Source: Pteria penguin (lineage: Eukaryota > Mollusca > Bivalvia > Pterioida > Pteriidae). From it: 64,000 nt of DNA. Location: NCBI GenBank assembly GCA_035048485.1, contig CM068583.1:43615042-43679041 (forward strand), given 5' to 3'. A model generated the notes under the pieces. That model searched no databases. It saw only the letters and a program-made list of their open reading frames with translations, and was not told where the DNA came from. Made by a program: the position numbers and the translations under genes. Positions 1 to 11,668 of this stretch are shown one piece after another (the first letter of the stretch is position 1; every line of letters starts with the position of its first letter).

Positions 1-939
1 CCTTGACGATTGACCTACTTAGTTTTGACCATTTTCAAGTAATACCTTAAATTTCTTCTTTTAGGTTTCTTATAATGCATTCATTTTGTGTTTTAAGACT
101 GATTTTATTGTAATAAATGTAAATTGAAAAAGATGGATTACAAAAATAATATACAGGACTTTTTGTAATCTTTTTAAGATTAAAAAAAGGGGAGAGGTAT
201 ATACTATTAGTATATAATAATAAGGCTTTGATGGACTTTTCCTTGGGAACTAATTGAAAGATATTGATGAAAGCTGATTGGGATAAAGTAAATAAGGTAC
301 AAATGTTATAATACTTCAACCAGATCTATCAAGGGATGGATCTGGATTGGGCAACTGATATGCTGAAGGTTAGTGGTTCATATCCTGTGGAAGGCAAAAG
401 CAAAAACGTGTTCATTTCATCTTAAACAAAAAAAAAAAAGCTTGTAAGTGTTATGCAGCATTTAGTAAGTCATACTGGTATTAGAAAAAAATTGTTTCAT
501 CTTTTTTTCACACATTTTTGTGTCATTTTCTTCCTTTTTTCTCACATTATTGTGTAATGTTCTTAATTATTTAATAAAAACAGAGAAGTCATAAAACATT
601 TATTTGTCAACTTTTACTAGAAAGTATCAATTTGAAGGGTTATTTGAAAGTTTTATTTTCATGTGTTTTTGCTTTTAATGACTTTTTTCCATCTGATTTT
701 TATATAGGCCAGTTCTGAGAAGGGAATTGATTCAAATTCCATAAAAGGCAAATTTTTAGGGCATTTATTTTACAACAAAACGTGGTTTTTAAGTATTATT
801 TAAGATAAAGAAAAGAAAAAAGTATTCTAACTTGAAGCAAGTTTACAGTCTTTTGACAGTTGTCAAAGTCATAATAAACAAGAGGTTATACCAGTATTTA
901 TCTGCCAATTTTTTAAAGCAGTCAGTAGTTTGAAAATGA

Positions 940-1540
940 GCAAATTGTGCTCTGGTGAGCAATATAAGCCCATTCGGGCCTCATATTTTCTTCAGACTAG
1001 CTGCATATATTGACATACCAAATACACTAGAATGATCCAGGAGGGCATCTAAAGAATTTTGGTTCCATTCTGAAATAAAATTTTGATGCTACATGTATTT
1101 TGGATTTTTTTTTTTACATTTTCAGGTAATTTCTTTAATTTTCTCTAGGTAGGTTGCTTGTAGTGCAGAGCTGTATTCTATACCTGTATAAAGATTTGAT
1201 ATATTTTTTCTTTGAAACAAGTAGAGGGATTTTGATAACACTTGGCATGAATGAAGTATTTAATATTGCTTATAAATGCTGTTGAACTTTTGGCTAGGGT
1301 TGGTCCATGGTGTGGCAAAGTAGGTTCAGGGAAGTTTATGTGTTATATTTTGTTAATGAAAATTTTAAATTGGGTACTGAGAATGAAAAAGAAAATTTAT
1401 AATAGTGTTCTAAAATTTTGTAGAGGCTTTTTATTCAATTCTTTAATAAAACTTCTGAATAAGGATACTCTCATTTGTGAATATTCTAATACTTTTAAAG
1501 TTTCTCATGTGCAAATTGCGCTTAGATGAGCAATATATAG
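940..1540 (+). repeat. Dispersed repeat, copy 1 (paired with 58540-60040)
   Basis: Phrases such as 'ttggttccattctgaaat', 'gggattttgataacac', 'ggttggtccatggtgtggc' and 'tttctcatgtgc' occur here in the same order as near-identical phrases at 58540-60040. A shorter related block is at about 16110-16270. The copy begins near a short hairpin ('gcccattcgggc', 972-983). No reverse transcriptase or transposase frame is visible, so the class is unknown. Confidence 0.6.
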
Positions 1541-2220
1541 GTTCATTTTTTAAAGCTTTAGGCGATGTCAGGATAATTAATGAAATAGAAACAAGAAGAG
1601 CAATAAAACAGTTTTAATTCAAGTTTGTGTTTGAATAGGGCTTTGTAAAAATAGGTTTCATATTGTGATCAGTCAGCCCTTTATTGCGTGCATAAGTATG
1701 CGCATCCATGTCATATTTTTTTTACTTTTAGCCTTTAATGTTTCATGTTAAATATAATAATGTAGAAGGTATACATGCATCATAATTTGTCACATATGCA
1801 TGTGTATACCTTTGTCCTTTGTTCTATCTTTCCAATAATAAGATATTTTTACGGAAGTTTATTTTTCCTTTGGTTCCAGAATTCTGTTATCACAAATGGG
1901 ATAACAAACGCTCTCTCTATTTTGTTATCGCATGGCTTTCGACCCAATGAAAAGTGTAGGTAAATTGCGCTGAACGCCACTTCGTGTTGGAAACCACACC
2001 TATTACATTGATAATACAGTTAATACTTTGACAGTATGAAATGACCACTACGAGTAGCATGTTGAGTTTATATACACAGCGTATAGACAACGAAATGTAC
2101 ATGAACTATCACAGCCAATGCACAATGTTGAGGATCCCTGCATATGATAGACGATTTTCATGTCCATTCTTCAATGTTGGAAGTTGGACAGTCTAGTGAA
2201 GATCATTCTTGGAATAATTT

Positions 2221-2270
2221 TCAATATTTAATAATGATAATAATAATGATGATAATAATAATAATAATAA
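2221..2270. repeat. ATA/ATG trinucleotide microsatellite
   Basis: An imperfect trinucleotide tract of ata and atg units. A second, purer ATA tract of about 11 units follows at 2458-2490. Confidence 0.85.
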
Positions 2271-2457
2271 ATAATGTAGTCATAATAATGATAAGTTAAT
2301 CGTTTTGTGAGACCCTTTCTTAAAAAAAAGTTAGTTTCAATGCAAATTTTTTCAGTTAAATACAAAGCTCCTACTTTAGGAAAAGTTATAAATTTAGTGC
2401 ACCATGTAGGGATTTCCACAAATTTTGAAATTTACAGCACTAAATAACTCACTGTAT

Positions 2458-2458
2458 A

Positions 2459-2489
<31 letters not shown>

Positions 2490-2490
2490 G
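2458..2490. repeat. ATA trinucleotide microsatellite
   Basis: About eleven nearly perfect ata/taa units, 190 bp from the related tract at 2221-2270. Confidence 0.85.
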
Positions 2491-3445
2491 TAGTAACTTC
2501 ATATTGCCGGTAAATGTGAATTGACTGGTATGTTTCTGTACGACGTGTATCATGTTTATACGAGGCCATCAAGACTTTCATTTATTGAGTGGGAATGATA
2601 ATCCCGAAAACAGAACTTAAGAAGCTTCTTTTAGTTACAAAATTATTGTTAAAGTCATGGATACTGGTCATAATGCTGAACAGACGAAGAAATTAGGATA
2701 AAATGTCGCAGTTAAATCAAATACGAAGGTTCTGACTGATATAATACAAGACACAATAGAGTGCGTCGCCATTGTCATAACCAATGCAGTGGGGCTATTT
2801 TTGAATGGGCGTAGGAAATACAGGCTAGATGGGAGAAGGGCTAAAATTAATTTTTTTTTTTTTTGAGAGTGAAGGTTTGGTGTTTGTATTTCAGCCAATG
2901 ATGTGTAAAAATTTATGGGAGGGACCAGCTCCCACGTTAAGCCTGATACTGAAGTATTTATTTCATTGAGCATGTATTGAGTTACGTGATTAAACACCGC
3001 AAGTGTGTAAATACATGTAGACAGCCAGACCAGGGTTACAACGCATCTACGAAAGATAACGAGTCAACAGGTGCTTATGTCAACTGATTGCCATGTAGTC
3101 AGGATTTTCAGTTTATAATATTAATATATATATATGTTCTTATTAGTTACTATTGTTAATTGGTCAGCAGAGCAATTGCACTGCATGGTAGTGTTGCAAT
3201 CATGTTCCTTCAAGTTGCACAGAACAGCAAATGGAACGTGGGAGATTTTTACATTGTAAGAGCATTTACTGTAGAATATTGTTTATCATAGGTAGTCCCT
3301 TTCTTGATCAAATTCTATTAATTGTTAATATCTAATAATCATGCACCTCAAAATACAACTTTTTCATTTAGTCAATCACAAAAAGTACATTATATTATAT
3401 TTAATAAAGTGAATTTTTAGAACTAAAAATATATAAGGATATAAT

Positions 3446-4804
3446 CTATGGGATATGCAGTGGAAGAGCTCGGTACAGATTCTCTGGACTTCTTTGGTCT
3501 TTTGGGCACTTTCGACTCTGTTTCCAGTAGGTTTCCAAAGAATTGGTATCTACATAATGAGAAGTAAAAATACTGTTCCTGTAAGTACATGCATAAAATG
3601 GAGTTTTCATATTGCTGAAACCTTGTAAATTAACAGGGCGTATGTGAAGTTTCTGCATACATATTGCTACATATACATCCTCCAGATGAAAATATGGAAT
3701 ATTTCTTGAAATACTCAGCAGTTTATGAACTGCATCTATACTAAGAATATATCCTGTTCCGGAACACATTGGCGGGAATTTGGATTTTGCGTACGACTTG
3801 AAAGACACATACCACTTTGAATCAGTGTTTCTCTTAGGAGTAGTGCTGACCCAACAGTATCCTCCCATAAACTTGGTCCTTGGAGCACCAGATGAAAGCA
3901 TTGTGGGTAGATTTTCAGTGTTTATGTACATATCACCATCCGTTTTCATGATGTATTTGGCACCTGGGCAATATGTAGTAACCCACCGGAAAGATGACAT
4001 TGTTTTGTATGTCAAATTTGAGTAAGAATCTTTGAAATCAAACTGTATTATATCTCGATATTTTTTACTTTCTGATAATAGGTTTTGCTGTAAAGTTGGA
4101 TCATCGCTAGTACCCAGTGTGAAAACGCATGCCAGTTTATTTTTCGTGGTACATAATTTTCCCCAAGTCTCTCGGATTGTCAATCTCTCTTTGTCACTTT
4201 CTAATGCTGTTGCTATGACAATGACTAAATCCAAGTCTTTAAATTGTTCACAATATGCTGCTTCATTTATGAGAATTTTGAAATTATTTTTAAAGCAAGA
4301 CTCACACGACTCTGGTCGTTCGTCGGTACTCTTATCTGTAACTATAGTTGTTTTCGTAAGAAAGTCTTGTTGTGCTGAATAGTTTCTTCCCACTTCTTTT
4401 ATTTTATCATTTACTGTATAATGAAAGGTTTTCCATTTATCTGCGGCCTTTTGTAACTTGCCTGCTGAATTTTCTTTTAAACTTTTAGACAGTATTTGCA
4501 ATTTCTTTAAAGTGTCGATCGGAGGTGTTAAATTCCTTCTTTGAAAAATATTTTTTATTTTCTCTGAATTGATCTCCAAATTATCTCCTTGGTCAGCACT
4601 TCTTTTAATTTCATTTCCAAATATATTGATTTTGGAACTATCAAGGAGAGTACGTGTCTCTACTAGACTGCTCCTGTTAACATGTGATTTAATGTTCATT
4701 TTCGAACTAAGCATCACGTCAGAATAGGAGAAAAATATAAGAGATATAAAAAGTAACACCGAGAAAAGTAAAAGAGGTCTGGTATATTTCTTCCACACTG
4801 ACAT
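3446..4804 (-). CDS. Beta-1,3-galactosyltransferase-like glycosyltransferase (GT31), intronless
   Basis: A single open frame of 452 codons on the minus strand. Seen: a short basic N-terminus, then a hydrophobic anchor at residues 10-28, giving a type II Golgi topology; a long polar stem to about residue 190; then a catalytic domain. The domain shows the GT31 hallmarks in order: IRETWG at 210-215, a DIIQFDFKDSYSNLTYKT block at 251-268, a DGD metal/UDP-sugar motif at 289-291 (vertebrate members usually have DDD), FMGGYCW at 312-318, SGTGYILS near 348-355 and EDVYVA at 375-380. Sequons lie at N43, N91, N141 and N263. Family knowledge: GT31 enzymes transfer Gal or GlcNAc from UDP-sugar in beta-1,3 linkage; the exact donor and acceptor cannot be read here. 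Single-exon B3GALT genes are common in animals. The start at 4804 precedes the anchor, so it is the natural one. No clear poly(A) signal was found downstream. Confidence 0.93.
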   Translation of the reverse strand: MSVWKKYTRPLLLFSVLLFISLIFFSYSDVMLSSKMNIKSHVNRSSLVETRTLLDSSKINIFGNEIKRSADQGDNLEINSEKIKNIFQRRNLTPPIDTLKKLQILSKSLKENSAGKLQKAADKWKTFHYTVNDKIKEVGRNYSAQQDFLTKTTIVTDKSTDERPESCESCFKNNFKILINEAAYCEQFKDLDLVIVIATALESDKERLTIRETWGKLCTTKNKLACVFTLGTSDDPTLQQNLLSESKKYRDIIQFDFKDSYSNLTYKTMSSFRWVTTYCPGAKYIMKTDGDMYINTENLPTMLSSGAPRTKFMGGYCWVSTTPKRNTDSKWYVSFKSYAKSKFPPMCSGTGYILSIDAVHKLLSISRNIPYFHLEDVYVAICMQKLHIRPVNLQGFSNMKTPFYACTYRNSIFTSHYVDTNSLETYWKQSRKCPKDQRSPENLYRALPLHIP

Positions 4805-5180
4805 AATAGTAATATAATCCGATCTCCTAGTACATAGATAGGGATAATTTCTCGGTCGACTTTCTCGTCATTTTAGTACACTTATTATTCCCCACCTGCA
4901 TTCACACATCTTTAGAAATATTTACTTCACGATCGACCCTTTATGGCTAAAATCAGCTGCTCGACGCATACCTAATGTAAAATGAATAAAACGTGTTTCT
5001 TATCACTTTGTACTCGGGCGACCATTGCAGGATAGTATATCTGCTGATAACGGCTATATACATGACGGCCAAGTGAATAAGCCTGAAAAAGTAAACAATC
5101 ATGGTCATAAGAAAGATATCAAACGGAATGTGCGAAGCATAGCGGCACAAAGGGATCACTATGTCCGGCGTCCGTTTGTC
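4805..5180. other. 5' flank of the GT31 gene
   Basis: Noncoding interval upstream of the minus-strand GT31 start. No splice acceptor or coding exon is evident, and no clear TATA box or initiator was identified. The GACC-type dispersed repeat begins just beyond it. Confidence 0.4.
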
Positions 5181-5910
5181 CGGTAGTCACACTTTCACAC
5201 TAATGGTTATATCTTTGTTATTTACTATGGTAAGTTGACAAAATTTGCAAGGATCAACAAAGAAAGAAAGACCTCATAGTAGGAACCAAAACTTTTGACC
5301 TTATGATCTTGACTTTGGAGTTTGACTTGCTTTTTTGAAAAAAATTAACATTGGCGATAACTTTTGAAAGACAAGTGATTAGACTTTGATATCTCACACG
5401 TGCATTCCTTGTGACAAGGCCAGAATTTAAGACGTAAGTTTGAAGTCTGACCTACCTTTTGAATAAAAATTACATTGGCCATAATTTTCAAATGACAAAT
5501 AATATGGCTTTCATACTTCACATGTGTATTTCTTATGACTATACATTCCTGTCGACACCTTTTTTCTTGACCTTGATCTTGGAGTTTTACCTACTTTGAA
5601 AAATTTTAACATTGGTCATAATCTTTGAATGGCAAGTGATAGGGCTTTGATATTTCATATGAATATTTTTTATGACAACAACGTGTGACCTTGACCTATG
5701 ACCTTGACCTCAAAGACTGATCTATTGTCCAGTAGTCACACTTTCTTCACATAAGCATATTACATTTTATCATTTACTCAATACTGATGCTTTAGTTACT
5801 GTGAAAGTATTTATGTCAAGCGTTTTGCTTATTTATAAGTCTATGTTTGTGAAGAAATGAAGCAATTTCAAATGAAACTAAGGTCGATGACCTTGTAACC
5901 TTGACCTCTT
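5180..5910 (+). repeat. GACCTTGACC-type dispersed repeat block
   Basis: Several diverged modules, each holding a 'ttgaccttgacct' core, a 'cattggccataa' phrase and a 'tttcacatgtgtattcc' phrase, with phrases recurring at variable distance. The same phrases recur at 16520-16720, 56640-57270 and 58200-59280. The block starts near 'gtccgtttgtccggtagtcac', and that last phrase returns at 5729-5748. No protein is encoded. Confidence 0.7.
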
Positions 5911-6183
5911 TGCTAAGAATAGCTGTTTTGAACTTTGTTGCAATAGTACAAAAAGTCCAACAGGCGACACGTGTTCACTTAAACACCCATTCTAGTTATA
6001 TAAAATCGGGACAGAAGGATAACTTGTCTTTAAAATCATACATCGACTCATGCATCTTATTTAAGGATAAAACAGTTTATATAACATCCCATATGCATCA
6101 TTCAGTATATCCCATGAACATCCGTTCATATATCCCATGTGTCAGTCATACAGTACATACATGTAATCATGGACCTCATATGC

Positions 6184-6350
6184 CAATATTGTCAATAATA
6201 TATGGCATCAGTCCATGTATCTAATCTGTTAATAATATATGACATCAGTCCATGTATCTCATTTGTCAATAATATATGACATCAGTCCATGTATCTAATC
6301 TGCAAATAATATATGTGCCAATAATATATGGTATCAGTCCATGTATATCA
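6184..6350 (+). repeat. 36-37 bp minisatellite, about 4 copies
   Basis: Repeated unit built on 'catcagtccatgtatct' followed by 'taataatatatg'. Four copies with small substitutions and one short interruption near 6310. A looser upstream run of 'catatgcatc/tatcccatg' phrases (6085-6180) may be decayed units. Confidence 0.8.
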
Positions 6351-6929
6351 TGGGTCCATTCATTTTGTGTAAGTGGTCTCGAATACACATGCAGACATCC
6401 ATGCCGACTTTTCTTTGCTCAAGCAAAGTAAAGCGTTAACAGTGCTGGAAGATGATAAATCCTGTTTAATTAATTATATGTGATGAAATCAGAGGTTATA
6501 TATAAACGGTTTCGGATTTTATTTAGACCACAACAATCAGTTAAACGTAAAACTAATCATAAGTAAGATATAAAGGTAGATACCCTGATTTAAGACGGTT
6601 CTTTGGGCACATAATAAGGACAAAATGTAATTGGCCTAACTAGATCACTGAGCGTCAGATTTTTAAAAATTAGTGGGAGTCTCACGCGAATGTTGGTCCA
6701 GTTCATTATTCAGCATGACCGCCGCCATGAATACTGTTGGTTGGCACAGGATTGATTCATTGAAACAGAAATTATTTATTACTAGCTGTCCGTTTGTTTG
6801 CGATGTTCTGGTCTTAAGATGATATAAGCTAGTGACTGTTCAGCGCGTGGTATGTCCGGCTTAAATGACAGAGTTAGAAGAGAGTGTCTTTTGATATAAA
6901 TCGATCGCGCTTTCTATTGTGACAAACTT

Positions 6930-7083
6930 CAGTGGCGGATCCAGCGCTTCCTTTGCGCGGGTGGGTGGTGGGGTCGAGGGGCGAATTTTGACAGAAAGTG
7001 GGCCAAAACACAGTTTCTGGTAAAATTTTGAGTCACTCCCGGCGGGCGCCCCTCCGTCCCCTCTCCCCCTAAATCCGCCACTG
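6930..7083. mobile_element. MITE with CAGTGGCGGATCCAG-type inverted ends
   Basis: The left end starts CAGTGGCGGAT and the right end is its inverse, ATCCGCCACTG. Both ends are flanked by the direct repeat AACTT (6925-6929 and 7084-7088), which reads as a 5-bp target-site duplication. The interior is GC-rich compared with the surroundings and has no transposase. The element at 42759-43058 has related ends (CAAGGGCAGATCC) and also an approximate 5-bp duplication. Confidence 0.85.
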
Positions 7084-9548
7084 AACTTACAAATATTCGG
7101 CTCACTTCCTATCCGGTATATACCACTCTGTTTACCATAACAACTTGTGTCCGATCTATGTACAACTTGATTCATCATTCTGTCGTATTTCCAGTACTTA
7201 TTTTATTATTTTGAAAAGATGGATATTGCGAGATGGTAGTTTAAACTCAAACTCTATTCTATGGCTTTGAGAAAAAATACATTTGAGAAATACATTTGAA
7301 ATTGGGATAGACAAGAACACCAGTAGTTAAGTGTCATTCGTGTAAGTCATGTAGTGGTTTGAGATTTCATCCTCCTTTCAGTTTCATATGTATAGCATTA
7401 AAACATCGAAATGCGCGGTACTGATTCCCTCCCATACAGGAGTTTGTTTTTCATTATAGCTTTGTATTCACACAATGGACCCTAGTCGTTCTATAGAACT
7501 GAAACATACAAAGAATGCTTGTGTTTGATCATATCAGTACTTACTTGAACAGCAAGGATATCCTCCATAAGAACAGACGCAGTATTCTGCACTTGTGCAA
7601 CACATAACTGTGAAAAAATGCCAAACCGTTATAGCCGACAAGAGAGGCTCTTGAAGGGATAATTCTCAACTTACAAATATATTCTGAAGTACACAGGCAC
7701 AATGCGCCACTAGAGTTTCTCGTGAAGACCCATAAACAATGGAGTGGTCTTTAATTTGTTATAGAGAGGGTACTGATCAATATATTGTAGGTATGATATA
7801 ATATTGTTCTGAATGTGTGTTTACAAGACAATATCGTAGATTGAGTCAAGAATACAAAATGGTGGACATGAGGGTTATAATTCCGTCCTCCTTCCTTTGT
7901 TTCGGATTGGACCCATTGTTTATTGTATTTCACCTTCAAAATTCAACAACATTTATGTATAGGTTACTGTGTTCATTATACGGTCGTTGTAAGGAGGGCT
8001 TTACATATAACACTGATCTCTAGACAGTATCATTTATCATCAAACTTTGGTATATACCAACTGAAACATGGACATGTAGAATTCATGTTGAAGAATAACG
8101 CTCTGAAAGTCATTCCAGTTTTAGACGTGGTTAAATTGATTTGTTCCGTCTAAAGCGACCGGGTAGTTTTCGATACTGACTAGATAGTATCTACGCCAAG
8201 TTATAGTACGGAGAATGCATCTTATTTTTTCGCTCAATACAAACACAGAAGTAGAAAATGACACCTCGAAAATTCAAATAGTAATTATTTATTTACGAAC
8301 GCATGTACTTTGAGAGAAAGAAAAACCCTGGAAGATTGGCAATTTCTAGTACATCTTATTGTCATGCAATTAAGAATAGTAGTATCTTAGAAATGTTTGA
8401 TCATTTATATTGCATGGTTCCTGCACTCACTATATTCATGTAAGGTGAAACAAATCATTGTATTATGTTTTAGATGTAATAGGATCAGAGTTGAATACTT
8501 TCCATGGTTACCCTTTGAAGTAATACGCCTATATAAGGAAAATGTGTAAATGATAAAAAGCGAATTTCGGTAAATATGTAAAAAGTATGTTTTCTAAGTT
8601 TAACCCACCTTTCTAATATAGTGTAAATAGACACTGTCTGTACTTTACTCCATGTCCACAAGACGTCCCAGGATACGAAATTTTTATAACCACGAGCATT
8701 AGCATAAGGGTGACGTAACAGTGTACGTGATATGAAGTCGAGCACTGAAATGGTCATGAGTAATCTCACTTTTACGGCTCTTATTATCGAGCAGAATGAA
8801 ATAAACCTCCCCGGTGTTCTATATATAGATAATACCTATTGAAAGTTGCCAAGGGGTATGAATGTACATTACTTAGGAATTCAGAGACAACAGTAGAATT
8901 TATCCGTTACATTGTGTCCATGCTGAACAGAACAAAATCACTGCTTTGTAGGATAAAATTACTCTGGCTTTACTTTTTTAAAAACTCCATTTTTTCACCT
9001 GCAAAGAGTAACGTGATTATCCGTTGTCTATCTGTCCATCTCCATCTGTCATAGTTTTCAGATGACCTGTGTTCCATGGGATACTAAACTTTTTGTCCCA
9101 ATACTTTCAGGAAATATGTAAATAAAAAATACAATGCTCTTGATTATGGTGTGTGCTCGCGTTTACGTGTGTACTGTACTTTTGCAAAATTTTACATCCA
9201 TTTCTGAGAGAAATAAATTCAATGAAACTTTATGCATCAAATGTCAGAAAGCACATTTTTACAATGTTTCAATCATCGTTACATGTGCTTATAGATGACC
9301 GACGGCCTTGTACAATGTATCTGAGTGTATTTCACGTTGACCTTATATATTTACATACTTGACAATATTGCTTTACAACTGTATAGTACATTTTGTTTTA
9401 TAGTGAATGTACATTTATCCACTTAAATTGCATTTGATTCAATTATGCACATCTGTTGCGTTCAAACTGGGGTATATTAGTTTGGTCACTTTTCATCCTG
9501 TATTGATTTGGAGAGTTTTATATAATAACACTTTAAAATTAATTATCG
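7084..9548. other. Unassigned sequence with one candidate mini-exon
   Basis: No recognisable protein, RNA gene or long repeat was found. A 63-bp segment at 7545-7607 on the minus strand is framed by unusually good splice signals and is listed separately. The remaining frames of 60-94 codons lack family motifs. Confidence 0.4.
7545..7607 (-). other. Candidate splice-flanked mini-exon, minus strand
   Basis: On the minus strand a pyrimidine-rich tract ending 'ttttttcacag' precedes 63 bases, followed at once by 'gtaagtactg', close to a consensus donor. All three frames are open. One reads a cysteine-dense peptide of about 20 residues with seven Cys, another a neutral helical-looking peptide. It could be a 5' exon of the GT31 transcript, an exon of an unrecognised gene, or chance. 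No partner exons were identified. Confidence 0.25.
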
Positions 9549-10159
9549 GACGAAACCCAGCCAATGTACATCCTGTGTAGCGTCTAAATATCAAACCGTC
9601 ACTGGAAATCAACCAACGTACAACCTATATGGCGTCTAAGTGTCAAATGGTTACTGGTAATCCAACCAATGTACGTATACCCTGTGTAGCGTCTAAATGA
9701 CTAATCGTTATGGGACACTCAGCCAATGTCTGAGTGACAAATGTTTACTGGAAAACCGGTTACCATATATCCTGTATAACGTCTGAATGTCAAATGGTTA
9801 CTAGAAACCCGGCCACCATACATCCTATATATAGCGTTTGAATGACAAATGTTTACTGGAAAACCGGCTACCATACATGTGCATGCGTCCTACATAACAT
9901 CTTAATGCTAAATCGTTATAGTATTCCCCATATGCATCCTATATAGCATAAAAATACCAAAACGTCATCGGAATCCCAATAAACATCCTAGCATCTAGGA
10001 ATATCAGCATGCATCTTATATGACATCTGAATGCTATATCGTCATCGGAATCCCAACCAACATCCTAGCATCTAAATGCCATAATTAATCTTTATGGGAA
10101 TATCAACATGAATCCTGTATGACATCTAACTGCAAATTTTCATCAGAATTCCAACATGC
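9549..10159 (+). repeat. Degenerate ~50-55 bp minisatellite, left part
   Basis: About eleven diverged units built from 'ccaaccaa.gtacatcctatatag', 'cgtctaaatg.caaat' and 'cgttactggaa'. The array stops at the inserted foldback-like element and resumes at 11714 in the same orientation and phase, so both parts belong to one array. Confidence 0.75.
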
Positions 10160-10200
10160 ATTTTGTACGGCAACGTAAAAAGGTCATGAAAAAAAATATT

Positions 10201-10525
10201 TAAGTCGTACAAACGAGATACTAAGTCGTACAAACGAGATACTTAGTCGTACAAACGAGATACTAAGTCGTACAAACGAGATACTAAGTCATACAAAAGA
10301 GTTACTAAGTCGTACAAACGAGATACTAAGTCGTACAAACGACTCACTAAGTCGCACAAACGAGATACTAAGTCGTACAAACGAGGTACTAAGTCGTACA
10401 AACGACTTACTAAGTCGTACAAACGGGATACTAAGTCGTACAAACGAGTTACTAAGTCGTACAAACGACTTACTAAGTCGTACAAACGAAATACTAAGTC
10501 GTACAAACGAGATACTAAGTCGTAC
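10201..10525 (+). repeat. 21-bp tandem array, about 15 copies (left arm)
   Basis: Unit 'ctaagtcgtacaaacgagat' plus one base, repeated at 21-bp spacing. The main variation is at the 'gagata/gagtta/gactta' positions, where variants alternate. Because the unit length is a multiple of three, long repeat-peptide frames appear in several phases; these are not genes. Confidence 0.95.
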
Positions 10526-11416
10526 GTAATTTTTAAACAAAAATACACATGTGAAGGCAATGCGTCTGGAATTGCTTTGTGGTGTCTAGTGAATCCAGAG
10601 AAAAACCCTGGTAGGGGGATCTGGGGACGAGGCCTTGGGAGCTCGTATAATTTCTTAAATCATTAAGGGTAAATCGTGGCCTACAATGATTAATATTTTG
10701 CCAATTGTATACCTATACTTTTAATTTTCTTTTCTAACACATGTAACGGAGAGACTGAGGTATATCAGATACAACCGATGTACATAGTGTAAAATACACC
10801 ACGTTCCTACTAGCCAGGGGCGTACATTTGTACGCAAAAACGTCCACATCATTATCGCAAAAGAAGAAGAAGAAGAAGAAGAATGGGATTGAAGTAGTCA
10901 TACACAGTCTTGGGTATAACTCGACTTGGTATTTCGTAAATAACGAATAACGTGACGGCTGAAATACACACAATATATGTATATGTTATATACGTAATAG
11001 AGGATGAAGAAATTTCCTCTTGTCATGGTTGTTTTCAACCTCTACAACTATAATCTGAACTTCCAATTTAAATTTATGATATCAGATGCTTGCTTTGGTC
11101 CAGAGATCAGTTAACCATTCTAGCCGATGGGCTTCCGCAAAGGAATTGGTTTTTCGGTTATATCGGTACCACAAATACTGAAAAATCAAAGCTTTCGTGT
11201 CATTTTCTATGTGTTTCTACGTAAAATCCATAACTGCTGGTTAAATCAACGCAGCGGATAAGGCCAAGTCATAAAGGCCAAATGGCCGAAAAGTTGTGGA
11301 TACAGAGTGTTTTTGTTATTCATTTTATTCATGCTTCCCTTCGGGGTACTTCGTACGGAAGTAGTCAACAGGTTTTACAAGTCCATCATTTCTACACAGT
11401 TATGCGACTTATAATT
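10526..11416. other. Core of the foldback-like element
   Basis: Unique sequence between the two inverted 21-bp arrays. It contains an AAG trinucleotide tract (about 10861-10883) and no frame with transposase features. It may carry promoter or internal terminal sequences but none can be named. Confidence 0.5.
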
Positions 11417-11668
11417 AGTATCTCGTTTGTACGACTTAGTATCTCGTTTGTACGACTTGGTAAGTCGTTTGTACGACTTAGTATCTCGTTTGTACGACTT
11501 AGTAACTCGTTTGTACGACTTACTATCTCGTTTGTACGACTAAGTATCTTGTTTGTACGACTTAGTAAGTCGTTTGTACGACTTAGTATCTCGTTTGTAC
11601 GACTTAGTAACTCGTTTGAACGACTTAGTTCTCGTTTGTACGACTTGATATCTCGTTTGTACGACTTA
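11417..11668 (-). repeat. 21-bp tandem array, about 12 copies (right arm)
   Basis: The inverse orientation of the 10201-10525 array: 'tatctcgtttgtacgactta' at 21-bp spacing, with the same variant types. One unit is a base short near 11629. Together with the left arm it could form a hairpin of roughly 250 bp with an 890-base loop in single-stranded DNA or RNA. Confidence 0.95.

Larger units (their letters stand above)
1..3445. other. Repeat-bearing stretch without a recognised gene
   Basis: No open frame here resembles a known protein and no convincing chain of splice sites was seen. Positions about 940-1540 carry a dispersed repeat that recurs at about 58540-60040. ATT/AAT trinucleotide tracts lie near 2221-2270 and 2458-2490. 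The open frames of 60-110 codons in this stretch have composition typical of AT-rich noncoding DNA. It may be 3' flanking sequence or intron of a gene outside the window. Confidence 0.5.

Noticed and set aside
2668..2997. 109-codon minus-strand frame
   Set aside because: It contains a poly-Lys run from a T-tract, shows no motif and lacks splice partners.
10243..10560. Open frames of 80-144 codons in and around the 21-bp arrays (also 11282-11736)
   Set aside because: The unit is a multiple of three bases, so every phase without a stop gives a long repeat peptide. There is no start context, codon bias or family match.
10201..11668. CRISPR-like regular repeats
   Set aside because: The 21-mers are contiguous with no spacers, lie in a eukaryotic genome and sit in two opposed arms of an element.
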